From Lactobacillus panisapium (lineage in GTDB: Bacteria > Bacillota > Bacilli > Lactobacillales > Lactobacillaceae), in NCBI RefSeq assembly GCF_019469265.1, contig NZ_CP048268.1, positions 1,209,501 to 1,273,500 of the forward strand: 64,000 nt of DNA. Direction: 5' to 3'. Numbering within the stretch: the first letter of the stretch is position 1; every line of letters starts with the position of its first letter. Position numbers and translations under genes: made by a program. The notes below the pieces were generated by a model, which was not told the origin of the DNA, did not search any database, and saw only the letters and a list, made by a program, of their open reading frames with translations. Shown here piece by piece: positions 47,985 through 57,849 of the stretch.

Positions 47985-48024
47985 AGAACGCTTGTTTGTA
48001 TTATGACTTAATTTCTGTTAGAAT
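47985..48024 (+). promoter_or_regulatory. lexA promoter with LexA box
   Basis: AGAACGCTTGTTTG (47985-47998) matches the Gram-positive SOS box CGAACRNRYGTTYC at all but the outer bases. A TAGAAT -10 box lies at 48019-48024, and the -35 region (about 47996-48001) overlaps the box. LexA would repress its own gene. Confidence 0.7.
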
Positions 48025-48061
48025 ATGTTTATCAACAAATAGACTATCATGGGAGCTAAAG

Positions 48062-48685
48062 ATGACTAACAAACAAAGTTCAAAACAATTACAAATTTTA
48101 CGTTATATCTATGACACAGTTGAAAAGCGCGGATTTCCGCCAACTGTGCGAGAAATCTGCCAAGGAGTTCAACTTTCTTCGACTTCGACTGTTCACGGTC
48201 ATTTGTCACGGTTGGAACGCAAAGGCCTTATTGTTAAGGATGCCACCAAGCCGCGAGCATTGGAAATAACAGACGAAGGTAAGAAAGCCATTGGCGTTAA
48301 GCCAACTGAAATACCTGTTGTCGGTGTTGTTACTGCCGGTCAGCCAATTTTGGCGGTTGAAGATATCGAAGATTACTTCCCTCTTCCACCAGATTTAGAA
48401 AATGATGCTGGTGACCTGTTCATGCTACGTGTTCACGGAGAAAGTATGATTAATGCTGGTATTTTAAACGGTGACAATGTTATTGTTCGTAAACAAAGCT
48501 CAGCAACAAATGGTGAAATTGTTGTTGCCATGACAGATGAAAACGAAGCAACTGTTAAACGTTTTTATAAGGAAAAAGATCATTATCGTCTTCAACCTGA
48601 AAATGATAACATGGCACCGATTATTCTTAATAGTGTTCATATTTTAGGTAAAGTTGTTGGTCTTTACCGCAATAATATTAATTAG
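48062..48685 (+). CDS. lexA: LexA repressor
   Basis: SOS repressor that cleaves itself when RecA filaments form. With ATG 48062 (GGGAGC upstream) it has 207 residues. N-terminal winged helix with [21 protein letters not shown]; cleavage bond Ala92-Gly93 in VVTAGQP; serine/lysine dyad Ser128 (HGESM) and Lys166 (ATVKRF). A frame extended to 47996 runs through the promoter and is not used. Has its own LexA box and a terminator shared with the convergent merR gene. Confidence 0.97.
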   Translation: MTNKQSSKQLQILRYIYDTVEKRGFPPTVREICQGVQLSSTSTVHGHLSRLERKGLIVKDATKPRALEITDEGKKAIGVKPTEIPVVGVVTAGQPILAVEDIEDYFPLPPDLENDAGDLFMLRVHGESMINAGILNGDNVIVRKQSSATNGEIVVAMTDENEATVKRFYKEKDHYRLQPENDNMAPIILNSVHILGKVVGLYRNNIN

Positions 48686-48723
48686 CTTAAAAAGTTTTTA
48701 GTCTGTTAGATCGTTTAATTAAT

Positions 48724-48755
48724 AACTGTTCATTTACTTAATGAGCAGTTTTTTT
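48724..48755 (+). terminator. Terminator of lexA overlapping the merR 3' end
   Basis: AACTGTTCATT / AATGAGCAGTT stem with a short loop and a run of seven T on the plus strand. It overlaps the last codons of the convergent merR gene (stop at 48734). Confidence 0.82.
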
Positions 48756-49093
48756 AGTGCTTTTTTCAATGCCACTAAAGCTTTTTTTCTGTGACGCAGT
48801 TCTCTGATTGCAGCATCATTTTCTGCTATTTTTTCTTCGATTAGCCTAAGATTTTGCTCATGCTGCTTTTTTGTGCCACATGATTGGTCATGCAATTCTT
48901 TGATTGCGCAAATTTCTTTTAGTGAAAAACCCAATTCTTGTAAGTTTTTTATTTCCTGAAATGATTCTACTTCATTATCAGTAAACCAATAATTTTTTCC
49001 CTTTCGTATTGGCGTTAATAAACTTAATTCAAGATAAAACCTAACTGTATCCTTAGTAGTATTCATTTTAGTGATAAATTCTTTTAAATACAT
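48734..49093 (-). CDS. MerR-family transcriptional regulator
   Basis: A 119-residue regulator: N-terminal MerR winged helix (MYLKEFITKMNTTKDTVRFY then LLTPIRKGKNYWFTDNEV), a GFSLKEICAIKELHD segment, and a C-terminal coiled coil (about 75-115). One Cys (SCGTKK) is present, but there is no clear metal-binding set. ATG 49093 with AAGGAG. It is divergent from a small membrane-protein gene, with a perfect inverted repeat between them, so it probably controls that gene and itself. The inducer is unknown. Confidence 0.88.
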   Translation of the reverse strand: MYLKEFITKMNTTKDTVRFYLELSLLTPIRKGKNYWFTDNEVESFQEIKNLQELGFSLKEICAIKELHDQSCGTKKQHEQNLRLIEEKIAENDAAIRELRHRKKALVALKKALKKLLIK

Positions 49094-49104
49094 GTATATT
49101 CTCC

Positions 49105-49119
49105 TTGACGTTGGGTCAA
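49105..49119. promoter_or_regulatory. Candidate MerR operator
   Basis: TTGAC-N5-GTCAA, a perfect inverted repeat 11 bases upstream of the merR start codon and in the divergent promoter region. A TATAGT box follows at 49125-49130. Symmetry and position suggest the regulator's binding site. Confidence 0.5.
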
Positions 49120-49155
49120 CCCCCTATAGTTAACTAGCGTTAGGAGGAAAGAAAA

Positions 49156-49452
49156 TTGAAAATTTCAACTAATTTATTGACTATTATTTACGGAACAATA
49201 ATGATAATTGCGGCCGTAGCTAGCATCCCCAAAATTCCTGTTTGGTTAATCTGCTTAAACGTTATCGCAAGCGCTTTCTTAATACTGACCTGCTTAATTG
49301 GTTACCATAAATATGCGCCAATTTGTTTATTTGCACTCTTACTCATTGCGTTAATTAATGGCTATTGCCTAAACGGAAAAATCAATTGGCTTCACTGGTT
49401 TATCAGACTGACCATAACTATTGCTTTAAGTTGGTTAAACTGGTGTTTCTAA
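49156..49452 (+). CDS. Small hydrophobic membrane protein, unknown function
   Basis: A 98-residue protein with three or four predicted transmembrane helices filling nearly the whole chain (LLTIIYGTIMIIAAVASIP, LICLNVIASAFLILTCLIGY, ICLFALLLIALINGYCL, LTITIALSWLNW). I do not recognise a family. TTG start at 49156 with GGAGG. It is divergent from merR, which is typical of a regulator with its target, perhaps a stress-response or small efflux component; that is inference only. Confidence 0.7.
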   Translation: MKISTNLLTIIYGTIMIIAAVASIPKIPVWLICLNVIASAFLILTCLIGYHKYAPICLFALLLIALINGYCLNGKINWLHWFIRLTITIALSWLNWCF

Positions 49453-49726
49453 AATAATGGCATTATTTAATTTACAAAAGAGATCTTCTGTTTGCTATTT
49501 AATTCCACTTCAATATATTTGTTACCATTTTTAACGTTAAGTCAAGTATAATCGCTTTCATAAAAAGAATCTGATGACTTTCCACATCAGCTATGCTTTT
49601 TCACTTCACAAAGTTTTTGGTGATTTTTAGCAATAAATACCGATATTACAATATTTTTATTTTACATTGTGAATTATTTAGATGTTTCACTTTGGTTTCA
49701 CAGCACAACTTTTCACAAAGTAAAAA
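49453..49726. other. Gene-free stretch with regulatory-looking motifs
   Basis: 274 A/T-rich bases with no open frame of note. It contains TTTGTTACCATTT (49518-49530), a 13-base match to the kinase promoter region at 37096-37108, and a cre-like CGCTTTCA (49553-49560). There is a CTGATG...CATCAG hairpin (49571-49590) and repeated TTTCAC/CACAAAG words near 49605-49720. No minus-strand gene lies downstream for such a promoter, so it may be left over from a lost gene. Confidence 0.4.
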
Positions 49727-50491
49727 CTACAATTGATCGAGTATGCTTGTTGCTAGTTCCAGTCCTTTACCATGCGCATCTTTACCCCAGCCACGTTCTT
49801 GATGATCCTCAATATCATTAAGTGAATCGGCAGTAAACAGAATTTGCGCAAAATAAGCTTGCCGAAATTGTGCACAAGCAGCCATTGCGGCACATTCCAT
49901 TTCAACGCATGCAGCACCAAGTTTCTTAAATTGCTTGACCTTTCTAGCAGTTTCCCTGAAAAAACCATCAGTAGTCCAAGTCGTTACCTCTTTGACTTTA
50001 AAACCATTTTGCACCATCAAATTTTCAGTTTTAGTTAAAAAAGCTGAACGCAAATCAACGAAGTTGCCTGGCTCCATGTAATGAAAAGATGTTCCTTCAT
50101 CACGAATGGCTTTGGTCGGAACCAAAAAATAATTTTCTGGCAGATCAACAAGTGTCCCTGCTGAACCGATTGCTAAAATCTGCTTGACACCATAGCTGAT
50201 GAGCCAGTCTAGCATTTGAACCGCAGCAGGAGCGCCAAGTATTGCCTGACACAAAGTGATTTTTTCTTTGGGCATCTCCACCTCATAAATTAAGGTCACT
50301 TTACCAAAGCAATCGAAGTGACCCAGAACTCGGTGCGGATGCTGAGCTAAGAAGTCATCAATTGCTTCTTGCGTTAAAAAGGCAAAGAGCAATTTTGCAT
50401 GAAAGTGATAATGCGTTTCATTTCTTTCATGATCTGGTTCTAAAACCGCACGCGGAGTTGAGTCAAAATCTAATAAAAATGGTTTGCTCAT
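49727..50491 (-). CDS. Nucleoside phosphorylase
   Basis: Phosphorolytic nucleoside-cleaving enzyme of the PNP/UDP family. LAIGSAGTL is the phosphate-binding glycine region, AACVEMECAAMAA is the family's nucleoside-binding VEME motif, and FTADSLND has the catalytic Asp. With ATG 50491 (GAGG seven bases upstream) it has 254 residues, in the range of uridine phosphorylase-like enzymes. Base specificity cannot be decided. It stands alone after the rplS terminator. Confidence 0.88.
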   Translation of the reverse strand: MSKPFLLDFDSTPRAVLEPDHERNETHYHFHAKLLFAFLTQEAIDDFLAQHPHRVLGHFDCFGKVTLIYEVEMPKEKITLCQAILGAPAAVQMLDWLISYGVKQILAIGSAGTLVDLPENYFLVPTKAIRDEGTSFHYMEPGNFVDLRSAFLTKTENLMVQNGFKVKEVTTWTTDGFFRETARKVKQFKKLGAACVEMECAAMAACAQFRQAYFAQILFTADSLNDIEDHQERGWGKDAHGKGLELATSILDQL

Positions 50492-50542
50492 CAAATTACC
50501 TCAAAATTAAGATATTGATTAAAATGCTATCATAAAAAGCAC

Positions 50543-50583
50543 AAAAAAAGAACCATCTCTTAAATGCGAGATGGTTCTTTTTT
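50543..50583 (-). terminator. Terminator of rplS
   Basis: Long stem AAAAAAGAACCATCTC / GAGATGGTTCTTTTTT with an eight-base loop, directly after the rplS stop. Confidence 0.93.
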
Positions 50584-50592
50584 AACAGTGAA

Positions 50593-50940
50593 TTAACGAC
50601 GTTTTTCCGCAATTCTTGCAGATTTACCGTGACGTTCACGTAAGTAGTAAAGTTTAGCACGACGAACACGACCGTGACGTAATACTTCAACTTTAGCTAC
50701 ACGAGGGTCGTTAACTGGGAAGGTACGTTCAACACCAACACCAGAAGCAATCTTACGAACAGTGTATGTAGCAGCAATGCCTGCACCCTTACGCTTGATT
50801 ACGACACCCTCAAACATCTGAATACGTTCATGACTACCTTCAACAACACGTACGTGAACACGAACTGTGTCACCAGCACGGAAGTCAGGAATATCATCAC
50901 GTAATTGTTCTTTAGTCAATTCTTGAATTAATGGATCCAT
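50593..50940 (-). CDS. rplS: 50S ribosomal protein L19
   Basis: Protein at the 30S-50S interface. [22 protein letters not shown] and the C-terminal [23 protein letters not shown] are L19 signatures. 115 residues. ATG 50940 with AGGAG. It has its own promoter and structured leader although it follows trmD. Confidence 0.98.
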   Translation of the reverse strand: MDPLIQELTKEQLRDDIPDFRAGDTVRVHVRVVEGSHERIQMFEGVVIKRKGAGIAATYTVRKIASGVGVERTFPVNDPRVAKVEVLRHGRVRRAKLYYLRERHGKSARIAEKRR

Positions 50941-50958
50941 AATTTTTCTCCTTCTGCG

Positions 50959-51008
50959 GCATTCATCAACGTCCTATGCGCCAGCGGAACACCCATAACT
51001 ATTAATGC
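50959..51008 (-). ncRNA. Putative L19 mRNA leader
   Basis: GCATT (51008-51004, minus) pairs with AATGC (50963-50959), closing an inner structured element between the promoter and rplS. An L19 leader is known in Firmicutes upstream of rplS; position and closing stem fit, but the inner fold was not tested. Confidence 0.5.
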
Positions 51009-51028
51009 AAAAAAATTGCACCTCAATC

Positions 51029-51057
51029 ATCTTAGCAAAATAAAGTTATTAAATCAA
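51029..51057 (-). promoter_or_regulatory. Promoter of rplS
   Basis: Minus strand TTGATT (51057-51052), 17 bases, TAAGAT (51034-51029). The -35 overlaps the last codons of trmD. Confidence 0.72.
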
Positions 51058-51779
51058 GCTTCATCATCTTCATGCTTAATTTCTGCGAGCAATTTCTTTT
51101 CTTCATCACTTAAGTGGTAATCTGCTAATAAATCCGGGCGATATAATGCAGTAGCACGCAAAGATTCTTTCTTTCGCCATTCAGCAATTTTTTGGTGATT
51201 GCCAGAAGTTAATACTGCAGGAACTTTCATCCCCTCAAAATCTTCTGGCCTGGTATATTGCGGATATTCAAGCAGACCATGTGCAAAACTTTCTTCAATT
51301 GGTGAGGCAGCATTCCCTAAAATTCCTGGAAGCAAACGAACAGTAGCATCGATCATGCTCATTGTTGGCAACTCACCACCAGTTAAAACATAATCCCCAA
51401 TCGAAACAGTCTCGTCTGCTAAGTCATAAATCCGCTGATCAAAACCTTCATAGTGACCACAAATAAAGGTCAAATTCTCTTCTTGGGACCAATTTTGCGC
51501 CATCTTTTGGTTAAAAGTTTTACCCTGTGGAGCTGTTATAATGACTTTGCCCTTATTTGCCAGAGAATCCAATGCCTTTTTGATTGGCATAATTTGTAAA
51601 ACCATGCCTGCACCACCACCGTATGGCGTGTCATCAACGTGATGATGGACATCGCTTGTGAAATCTCGAAAATCTACTAAGTTAAGATCCCATTTTCCAT
51701 CTTCCAGTCCACGTCCTAACATTGAAGTTGTTAATGGGGTAAACATATCAGGAAAAAGAGTTAAAACATTAATCTTCAT
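51054..51779 (-). CDS. trmD: tRNA (guanine37-N1)-methyltransferase TrmD
   Basis: SPOUT methyltransferase making m1G37, which prevents frameshifting. Starts [31 protein letters not shown] and the knot region with [31 protein letters not shown] are diagnostic. With ATG 51779 (GGAGGG upstream) it has 241 residues, the usual length. A frame extended to 51851 runs back into rimM and is not used. It overlaps the rimM stop by 11 bases, so coupled. Confidence 0.97.
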   Translation of the reverse strand: MKINVLTLFPDMFTPLTTSMLGRGLEDGKWDLNLVDFRDFTSDVHHHVDDTPYGGGAGMVLQIMPIKKALDSLANKGKVIITAPQGKTFNQKMAQNWSQEENLTFICGHYEGFDQRIYDLADETVSIGDYVLTGGELPTMSMIDATVRLLPGILGNAASPIEESFAHGLLEYPQYTRPEDFEGMKVPAVLTSGNHQKIAEWRKKESLRATALYRPDLLADYHLSDEEKKLLAEIKHEDDEA

Positions 51780-52284
51780 CGCGTAAGCCCTCCAATAACT
51801 CAACATAAACTTTTTTATTGGCAATATCGACTTGCTTAACGACCTCATCAATATATGGAATTAAATATTCATTGCCCGAGTCTTCGGTTATTTCCCAGAC
51901 ATCGTTTGCACCAGGAGTTTCAATACCCGTAATTTTGCCTAGGTCTTGGTTGGTTTCGTTATCCAAGACTTGGCAACCCAAAATATCGCGGTAATAGTAG
52001 GCGCCAGCAGGTAATTCGTGTTGGTTTTCCTGACTAATTACGATTGTTTCTCCCTTTAATTTTTCGGCATCATCAATCGTACTAACTTCTTCAAACTGCA
52101 ATAGCCAGAATTGTTTAAATGGTCGACTGCTTTTAACGGTTAGGACAAAATTAGGATTGTCTTTTAAAGAAAGTTCACTCCCCGGTGAAAAACGTTCTTC
52201 AGGAAAATCAGTAATTACTGTTACCTTAACTTCCCCATTTAGACCATGTGTGTTCAGTATGCGTGCGACATCGTAATATTGCAT
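51769..52284 (-). CDS. rimM: Ribosome maturation factor RimM
   Basis: Assists late 30S assembly near S19. N-terminal RimM domain [21 protein letters not shown]; the PRC-barrel domain (about 95-171) has [15 protein letters not shown] and [14 protein letters not shown]. Start ATG 52284 (AGGAG five bases upstream; 171 residues). A strong terminator-like hairpin separates it from rpsP, with no room for a promoter. The khpA (KH-domain) gene often found between rpsP and rimM is missing here. Confidence 0.96.
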   Translation of the reverse strand: MQYYDVARILNTHGLNGEVKVTVITDFPEERFSPGSELSLKDNPNFVLTVKSSRPFKQFWLLQFEEVSTIDDAEKLKGETIVISQENQHELPAGAYYYRDILGCQVLDNETNQDLGKITGIETPGANDVWEITEDSGNEYLIPYIDEVVKQVDIANKKVYVELLEGLRDED

Positions 52285-52309
52285 TTCTTCTCCTAAATTC
52301 AACAAAGAA

Positions 52310-52340
52310 AAAAGTTTGAAGCAAACTGCTTCAAACTTTT
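52310..52340 (-). terminator. Intercistronic terminator or attenuator between rpsP and rimM
   Basis: Perfect 14-bp stem AAAAGTTTGAAGCA / TGCTTCAAACTTTT with a three-base loop and a U-rich tail on the minus strand, ending about 15 bases before the rimM ribosome-binding site. Confidence 0.9.
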
Positions 52341-52356
52341 AAAGTAAACAAATCAA

Positions 52357-52629
52357 TTATTTGTTAAATTTTGATTCATGCAGCTTCTTCATTAAGCCGG
52401 CACCAGAAAGAAGTGACCGAACAGTGTCTGAAGGTTGTGCACCCTTCTTTAACCATTCAAAGATTTTATCTTCATCAAGCTTCAATTCTTTTGGTTCTGA
52501 AACTGGGTTGTAGTAACCAACTTCTTCGATAAAACGACCATCACGAGGCATTCTTGAGTCTGCTACAACTATTCTGTAGAAAGGCTTTCTCTTGGCACCC
52601 ATGCGGCGCATACGAATTTTAACTGACAT
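52357..52629 (-). CDS. rpsP: 30S ribosomal protein S16
   Basis: [26 protein letters not shown] is the S16 signature; 90 residues. ATG 52629 with AGGAGG. It follows ffh by 85 bases and precedes a strong hairpin. Part of ylxM-ffh-rpsP. Confidence 0.98.
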   Translation of the reverse strand: MSVKIRMRRMGAKRKPFYRIVVADSRMPRDGRFIEEVGYYNPVSEPKELKLDEDKIFEWLKKGAQPSDTVRSLLSGAGLMKKLHESKFNK

Positions 52630-52714
52630 ATTAAATTCCTCCTAAAAACTTACGAATAATAATATAGCACTTTTCAAAATAGGTGTAAAGTGTTTTTCCT
52701 TAACAGATATTTTT

Positions 52715-54142
52715 TTAAGAATGATAACGCTTGACTTTCATTCTCTTCTTCTTGTTCTTCTTAAACTTTTTACCCATGCGGCGCATTGCAATCTTGCCCA
52801 TTGGTGAATCCATTCCAGGAAGATTGCCCATGCCCTTTAGATTACCCTTTGTAATCTTGCTCATCATATCACGGGCTTGTTTGAATTGCTTAATCATTCG
52901 GTTAACTTCAACGATTGGTCGTCCAGAACCTGCAGCAATTCGCCGGCGCCGACTTGGGTTAAGCAATTCGGGATTTTCCCGTTCTGCTTCTGTCATTGAA
53001 GAAATGATTGCTTTGACGTAAACAATCTGTTTCTTATCAAAATTCATGTTCTTCAATTGCGGGTTATTGGCCATGCCTGGAATCATTTTAATTAACTGAT
53101 CAAGCGGACCCATCTTTTCAACTTGTTCAAGCTGGTCTACGAAGTCATTAAAATCGAAGGTATTCTCCTTCATTTTCTCTGCAACTTCTTCAGCCTTTTT
53201 GGCATCGTAATCTTGCTGCGCCTTTTCAATTAAGGTCAGCATGTCTCCCATGCCTAAAATTCTTGAAGCCATCCGGTCAGGGTGGAATTGTTCCAGATCA
53301 CTTAACTTTTCACCTTGACCAGTATAAATAATTGGCTTACCAGTGACAGCTCGAATTGATAAAGCTGCACCACCACGGGTATCACCATCAAGTTTAGTTA
53401 AAATTACCCCAGTAATATCTAGTCGACTATCAAAACCTTTAGCCACATCCGTAGCGGCTTGACCTGTCATGGCATCGACGACAAGCAAAATGTTGTCTGG
53501 TTGAGCAACCTTTTTAACTTGCTCAAGCTCTTCCATTAATGGTTCATCAATTTCTAGTCGACCAGCAGTATCGATAATTACATAATCATTTTTATTGTCA
53601 TCAGCCTGCTTTAAGCCGTTTTCAACTATTTTGGCAACATTTTTTTCATCGTGTTCACTATAAACAGGAACATTTAACTGCTCACCAATTTGTTCAAGTT
53701 GATCAATTGCGGCGGGACGATAAATATCACCGGCAATTAGCAATGGACGAGCTTTATCCTTATCAATTAACCGCTTAGCTAATTTACCCACCGTAGTCGT
53801 CTTACCGGTACCCTGAAGACCAACCATCATAATGATCGTCGGAATATGCTTGGACTTGTTAAGAGTGGCTGCACTCTCACCCATCATCTTGGTCAGTTCA
53901 TCGTTAACAATCTTAATTACTTGCTGACCAGGATTCAGGCTTTCCTGAACTTCTTTGCCCAGAGCCTCTTTCTTAATCTTTTTAATGAAGTCTTTGACAA
54001 CTTTAAAATTAACATCGGCCTCTAACAATGCCAATCTAATTTCTCGGCTAGCAGTATTGATATCTTCTTCGGAAATTTTACCTTTGCCAGTTAGGTTGCG
54101 TAACGCTTTTTGAATTCGTTCACTTAAATTTTCAAAAGCCAT
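52715..54142 (-). CDS. ffh: Signal recognition particle protein Ffh
   Basis: SRP54-type GTPase that binds signal sequences and 4.5S RNA and delivers ribosomes to FtsY. NG domain with GLQGTGKTTTVGKLA, DTAGRLEID and TKLDGDTRGGAALS. The Met-rich M domain ends in a basic tail with KKNKKKRMKVKR. 475 residues. It follows ylxM by three bases. The M domain's GSGR motif (RRRRIAAGSGRPI) marks RNA binding. Confidence 0.98.
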   Translation of the reverse strand: MAFENLSERIQKALRNLTGKGKISEEDINTASREIRLALLEADVNFKVVKDFIKKIKKEALGKEVQESLNPGQQVIKIVNDELTKMMGESAATLNKSKHIPTIIMMVGLQGTGKTTTVGKLAKRLIDKDKARPLLIAGDIYRPAAIDQLEQIGEQLNVPVYSEHDEKNVAKIVENGLKQADDNKNDYVIIDTAGRLEIDEPLMEELEQVKKVAQPDNILLVVDAMTGQAATDVAKGFDSRLDITGVILTKLDGDTRGGAALSIRAVTGKPIIYTGQGEKLSDLEQFHPDRMASRILGMGDMLTLIEKAQQDYDAKKAEEVAEKMKENTFDFNDFVDQLEQVEKMGPLDQLIKMIPGMANNPQLKNMNFDKKQIVYVKAIISSMTEAERENPELLNPSRRRRIAAGSGRPIVEVNRMIKQFKQARDMMSKITKGNLKGMGNLPGMDSPMGKIAMRRMGKKFKKNKKKRMKVKRYHS

Positions 54143-54145
54143 GAA

Positions 54146-54487
54146 TCATTCTCCCCTCATTTTACTTAATAATTGTTCTATTTGACTAAGCGCACATGCT
54201 GGTTGATTTTCTTTAATCGTTACAGAAATTTTAGTTAGTTTTTGTTCAATGTCATTATAATCTCTTTGCATATGCAATTTTTCTTCATAATTCGTCAAAA
54301 GCTTGCGGCAGCGCCGAAGGTTATCATAAACTGCCTGTCTTGATACCTGATGATTAAGGGCGATTTCTCCCAAGGATAGATCATTATAATAGTAGTCTTC
54401 GAAATAGTCTTGCTGATTTTTGGTTAGCAATTTTCCGTAATAGGCATATAAATCACCTAATATTTCATTTTTTACGAGTTCATCCAT
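54146..54487 (-). CDS. ylxM: YlxM/p13-like DNA-binding protein
   Basis: A helix-turn-helix protein of 113 residues (MDELVKNEILGDLYAYYGKLLTKN...) with sigma-70 region-4-like DLSLGEIALNHQVSRQAVYDNLRRC. In streptococci the homologue modulates SRP function, and it is regularly cotranscribed with ffh. Start ATG 54487; a frame extended to 54514 lacks a ribosome-binding site. A TATACT -10 box lies just upstream (near 54509-54514, minus). In the usual order this gene follows ftsY, but 7.7 kb of accessory DNA intervenes here. Confidence 0.93.
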   Translation of the reverse strand: MDELVKNEILGDLYAYYGKLLTKNQQDYFEDYYYNDLSLGEIALNHQVSRQAVYDNLRRCRKLLTNYEEKLHMQRDYNDIEQKLTKISVTIKENQPACALSQIEQLLSKMRGE

Positions 54488-54514
54488 TACTTTCACCTTG
54501 AACCAGTATAGCAA

Positions 54515-54832
54515 AAATACGGGTAATTGACGATCGAGAAAGCTAATATTGTCTGAAAATCTCCTACTGCGAAACTTGCTTTTTGATATTAATGCCTGTA
54601 TTATTACGAATGTTTATTTCACATAGAAATATAGTAGAATAATTACAAAATTATTTGATAGGACTTAACTTTTTTAAAAACAACTATCATAATAGATAAG
54701 TAATATTAAAATCAATTTTAAAGCGATCCAAAGTAGTTTGATTATCAACTAGCAGCTTTGCTTGAACAACTAGCTGAACTTGGATCATTTTAAGTCCTCT
54801 GATTTCGGAAAAAATAATAAGGAGATTTTAAC
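54515..54832. other. Gene-free leader region of the amino-acid permease
   Basis: 318 A/T-rich bases between ylxM and the permease. On the plus strand, CAAAGTAGTT / AACTA-gcag-CTTTG can form a hairpin (54729-54760). An alternative CAGCT/AGCTG pairing using the same 3' arm is possible, so the leader could switch between folds. A TAGAAT -10-like box is near 54637. No T-box, riboswitch or complete gene is recognised. Confidence 0.4.
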
Positions 54833-56260
54833 GTGAATTTATGGAAAAAAATGAATCGAAAAGAAAATCCTAGTATTTATCAAGAAAAAGACGGACATTT
54901 AGTTCGAACATTAAAAGTACGGGATTTCTTAGCACTTGGTGTTGGGACCATTGTCTCTACGTCGATTTTCACTTTACCAGGTGAAGTGGCAGCTTTACAT
55001 ACGGGCCCAGCTGTAGCAATTTCCTGTGTGATTGCCTCAATCGTCGCTGGACTTGTTGCCTTTGCCTACGCTGAAATGGCAGCAGCGATGCCATTTGCAG
55101 GTTCAGTTTATTCCTGGATCAATGTTATTTTTGGCGAATTTTGGGGTTGGTTCTCAGGTTGGGCTTTATTAGCGGAATACCTAATCGGTATGGCTTTTGT
55201 TGCTTCTGGATTATCAGCTAACTTTCGTGCCTTAATTTCTCCCCTAGGTTGGCGCCTGCCGAATGCTTTAGTCAATCCTCTTGGAGTTAACGGCGGAGTC
55301 TTAGATTTAGTTGCCCTAATCGCTATTTTTTTGTGTGCTATTTTAGTAAGCTTCGGCGTTTCAAAAGCCTCCAAAGTAGAAAACTTTTTAGTGATAATTA
55401 AAGTCTTGGCAATTATTTTGTTTGTTGTGGTTGGTTTAACTGCAATTAAAAAAGCCAATTTTCTACCTTTTGTGCCGCAATACCGGGCAACAAGCCATGG
55501 TCCTTTCGGTGGTTGGCAAGGTATCTACGCTGGTGTCTCAATGATTTATATTTCTTTTTTAGGCTTTGACACAATTGCTTCAAATTCAGCTGAAGCCGTT
55601 AATCCGCAAAAAACAATGCCACGAGGTATTATTGGTTCATTATTAATTGCTGTCGTTTTATTTGTTGCAGTTAGCCTCGTATTGGTTGGAATGGTACCAT
55701 ATCACCAATACCTTAATTCAGCCGAGCCCGTTGGTTACGCTTTGCGGCATACTGGACATGGCGTAATTGCTGTAATCGTTCAATCTGTCGCCGTTTTAGG
55801 GATGTTTACGGCATTAATTGGTTTATGCATGGCCAGCTCACGCTTAGTGTATTCTTTTGGCCGAGATGGGATGTTACCTAAAAAATTAGGAAAATTAAAT
55901 AGTGATCATCGTCCTGCCAATTCACTCTGGACAGTTGCAATCGTAGCTATTATCATTTCTGCCTTTATTCCTTTTTCATTTTTAACACAACTAGTTTCCG
56001 CAGGTACTCTGATTGCTTTCATGTTTGTTTCAATTGGAATTTATCGTCTGCGTCCTAGAGAAGGTCATGATATTGTGGATCCTGCATTTAAGATGCCTCT
56101 TTATCCCGTCCTACCGTTCCTAGCCTTTTTAGGTTCTTTCGCAGTTTTCTGGGGATTAGATTTACAAGCCAAAAAGTATATGCTCTTCTGGTCAATCATC
56201 GGGATACTAATTTATTGCTTTTACGGTATCAGACATTCCAACATTAATAATAGAAAATAA
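54833..56260 (+). CDS. APC-family amino-acid permease
   Basis: Amino acid-polyamine-organocation transporter, 475 residues with about 12 helices. LGVGTIVSTSIFTLPGEVA near the N-terminus, where the family has a GIG(A)IIGTGIF motif, and FIGFDTIA-type IYISFLGFDTIASNSAEAVNPQKTMPRGI in the middle suggest the cationic amino-acid/YfnA-like group. GTG start at 54833 with AAGGAG. The substrate is not certain. It is monocistronic with a strong terminator, in the accessory block between ylxM and ftsY. Confidence 0.9.
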   Translation: MNLWKKMNRKENPSIYQEKDGHLVRTLKVRDFLALGVGTIVSTSIFTLPGEVAALHTGPAVAISCVIASIVAGLVAFAYAEMAAAMPFAGSVYSWINVIFGEFWGWFSGWALLAEYLIGMAFVASGLSANFRALISPLGWRLPNALVNPLGVNGGVLDLVALIAIFLCAILVSFGVSKASKVENFLVIIKVLAIILFVVVGLTAIKKANFLPFVPQYRATSHGPFGGWQGIYAGVSMIYISFLGFDTIASNSAEAVNPQKTMPRGIIGSLLIAVVLFVAVSLVLVGMVPYHQYLNSAEPVGYALRHTGHGVIAVIVQSVAVLGMFTALIGLCMASSRLVYSFGRDGMLPKKLGKLNSDHRPANSLWTVAIVAIIISAFIPFSFLTQLVSAGTLIAFMFVSIGIYRLRPREGHDIVDPAFKMPLYPVLPFLAFLGSFAVFWGLDLQAKKYMLFWSIIGILIYCFYGIRHSNINNRK

Positions 56261-56332
56261 AAAAGCCTCTCGCTAACTAAATGATCCGTACCGTGTCAAG
56301 TAGACGGTCGAAATATTAGCGGGAGGTTTTTT
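56258..56332. terminator. Terminator between permease and glucosidase genes
   Basis: AAAAAGCCTCTCGCTAA pairs with TTAGCGGGAGGTTTTTT (one mismatch) around a 40-base loop that contains its own smaller CCGT/ACGG stem. T-rich on both strands, so it can serve the converging genes. Confidence 0.82.
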
Positions 56333-56352
56333 ACTTACCACACATTTTTGAC

Positions 56353-57849
<1,497 letters not shown>

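Noticed and set aside
49561..49726. CRISPR-like short repeats (TTTCAC, CACAAAG)
   Set aside because: The words are only 6-8 bases, irregularly spaced and without spacers of constant length.
51780..51851. Extended start of trmD
   Set aside because: The 24 extra residues are coded within rimM in another frame; TrmD proteins begin at [10 protein letters not shown].
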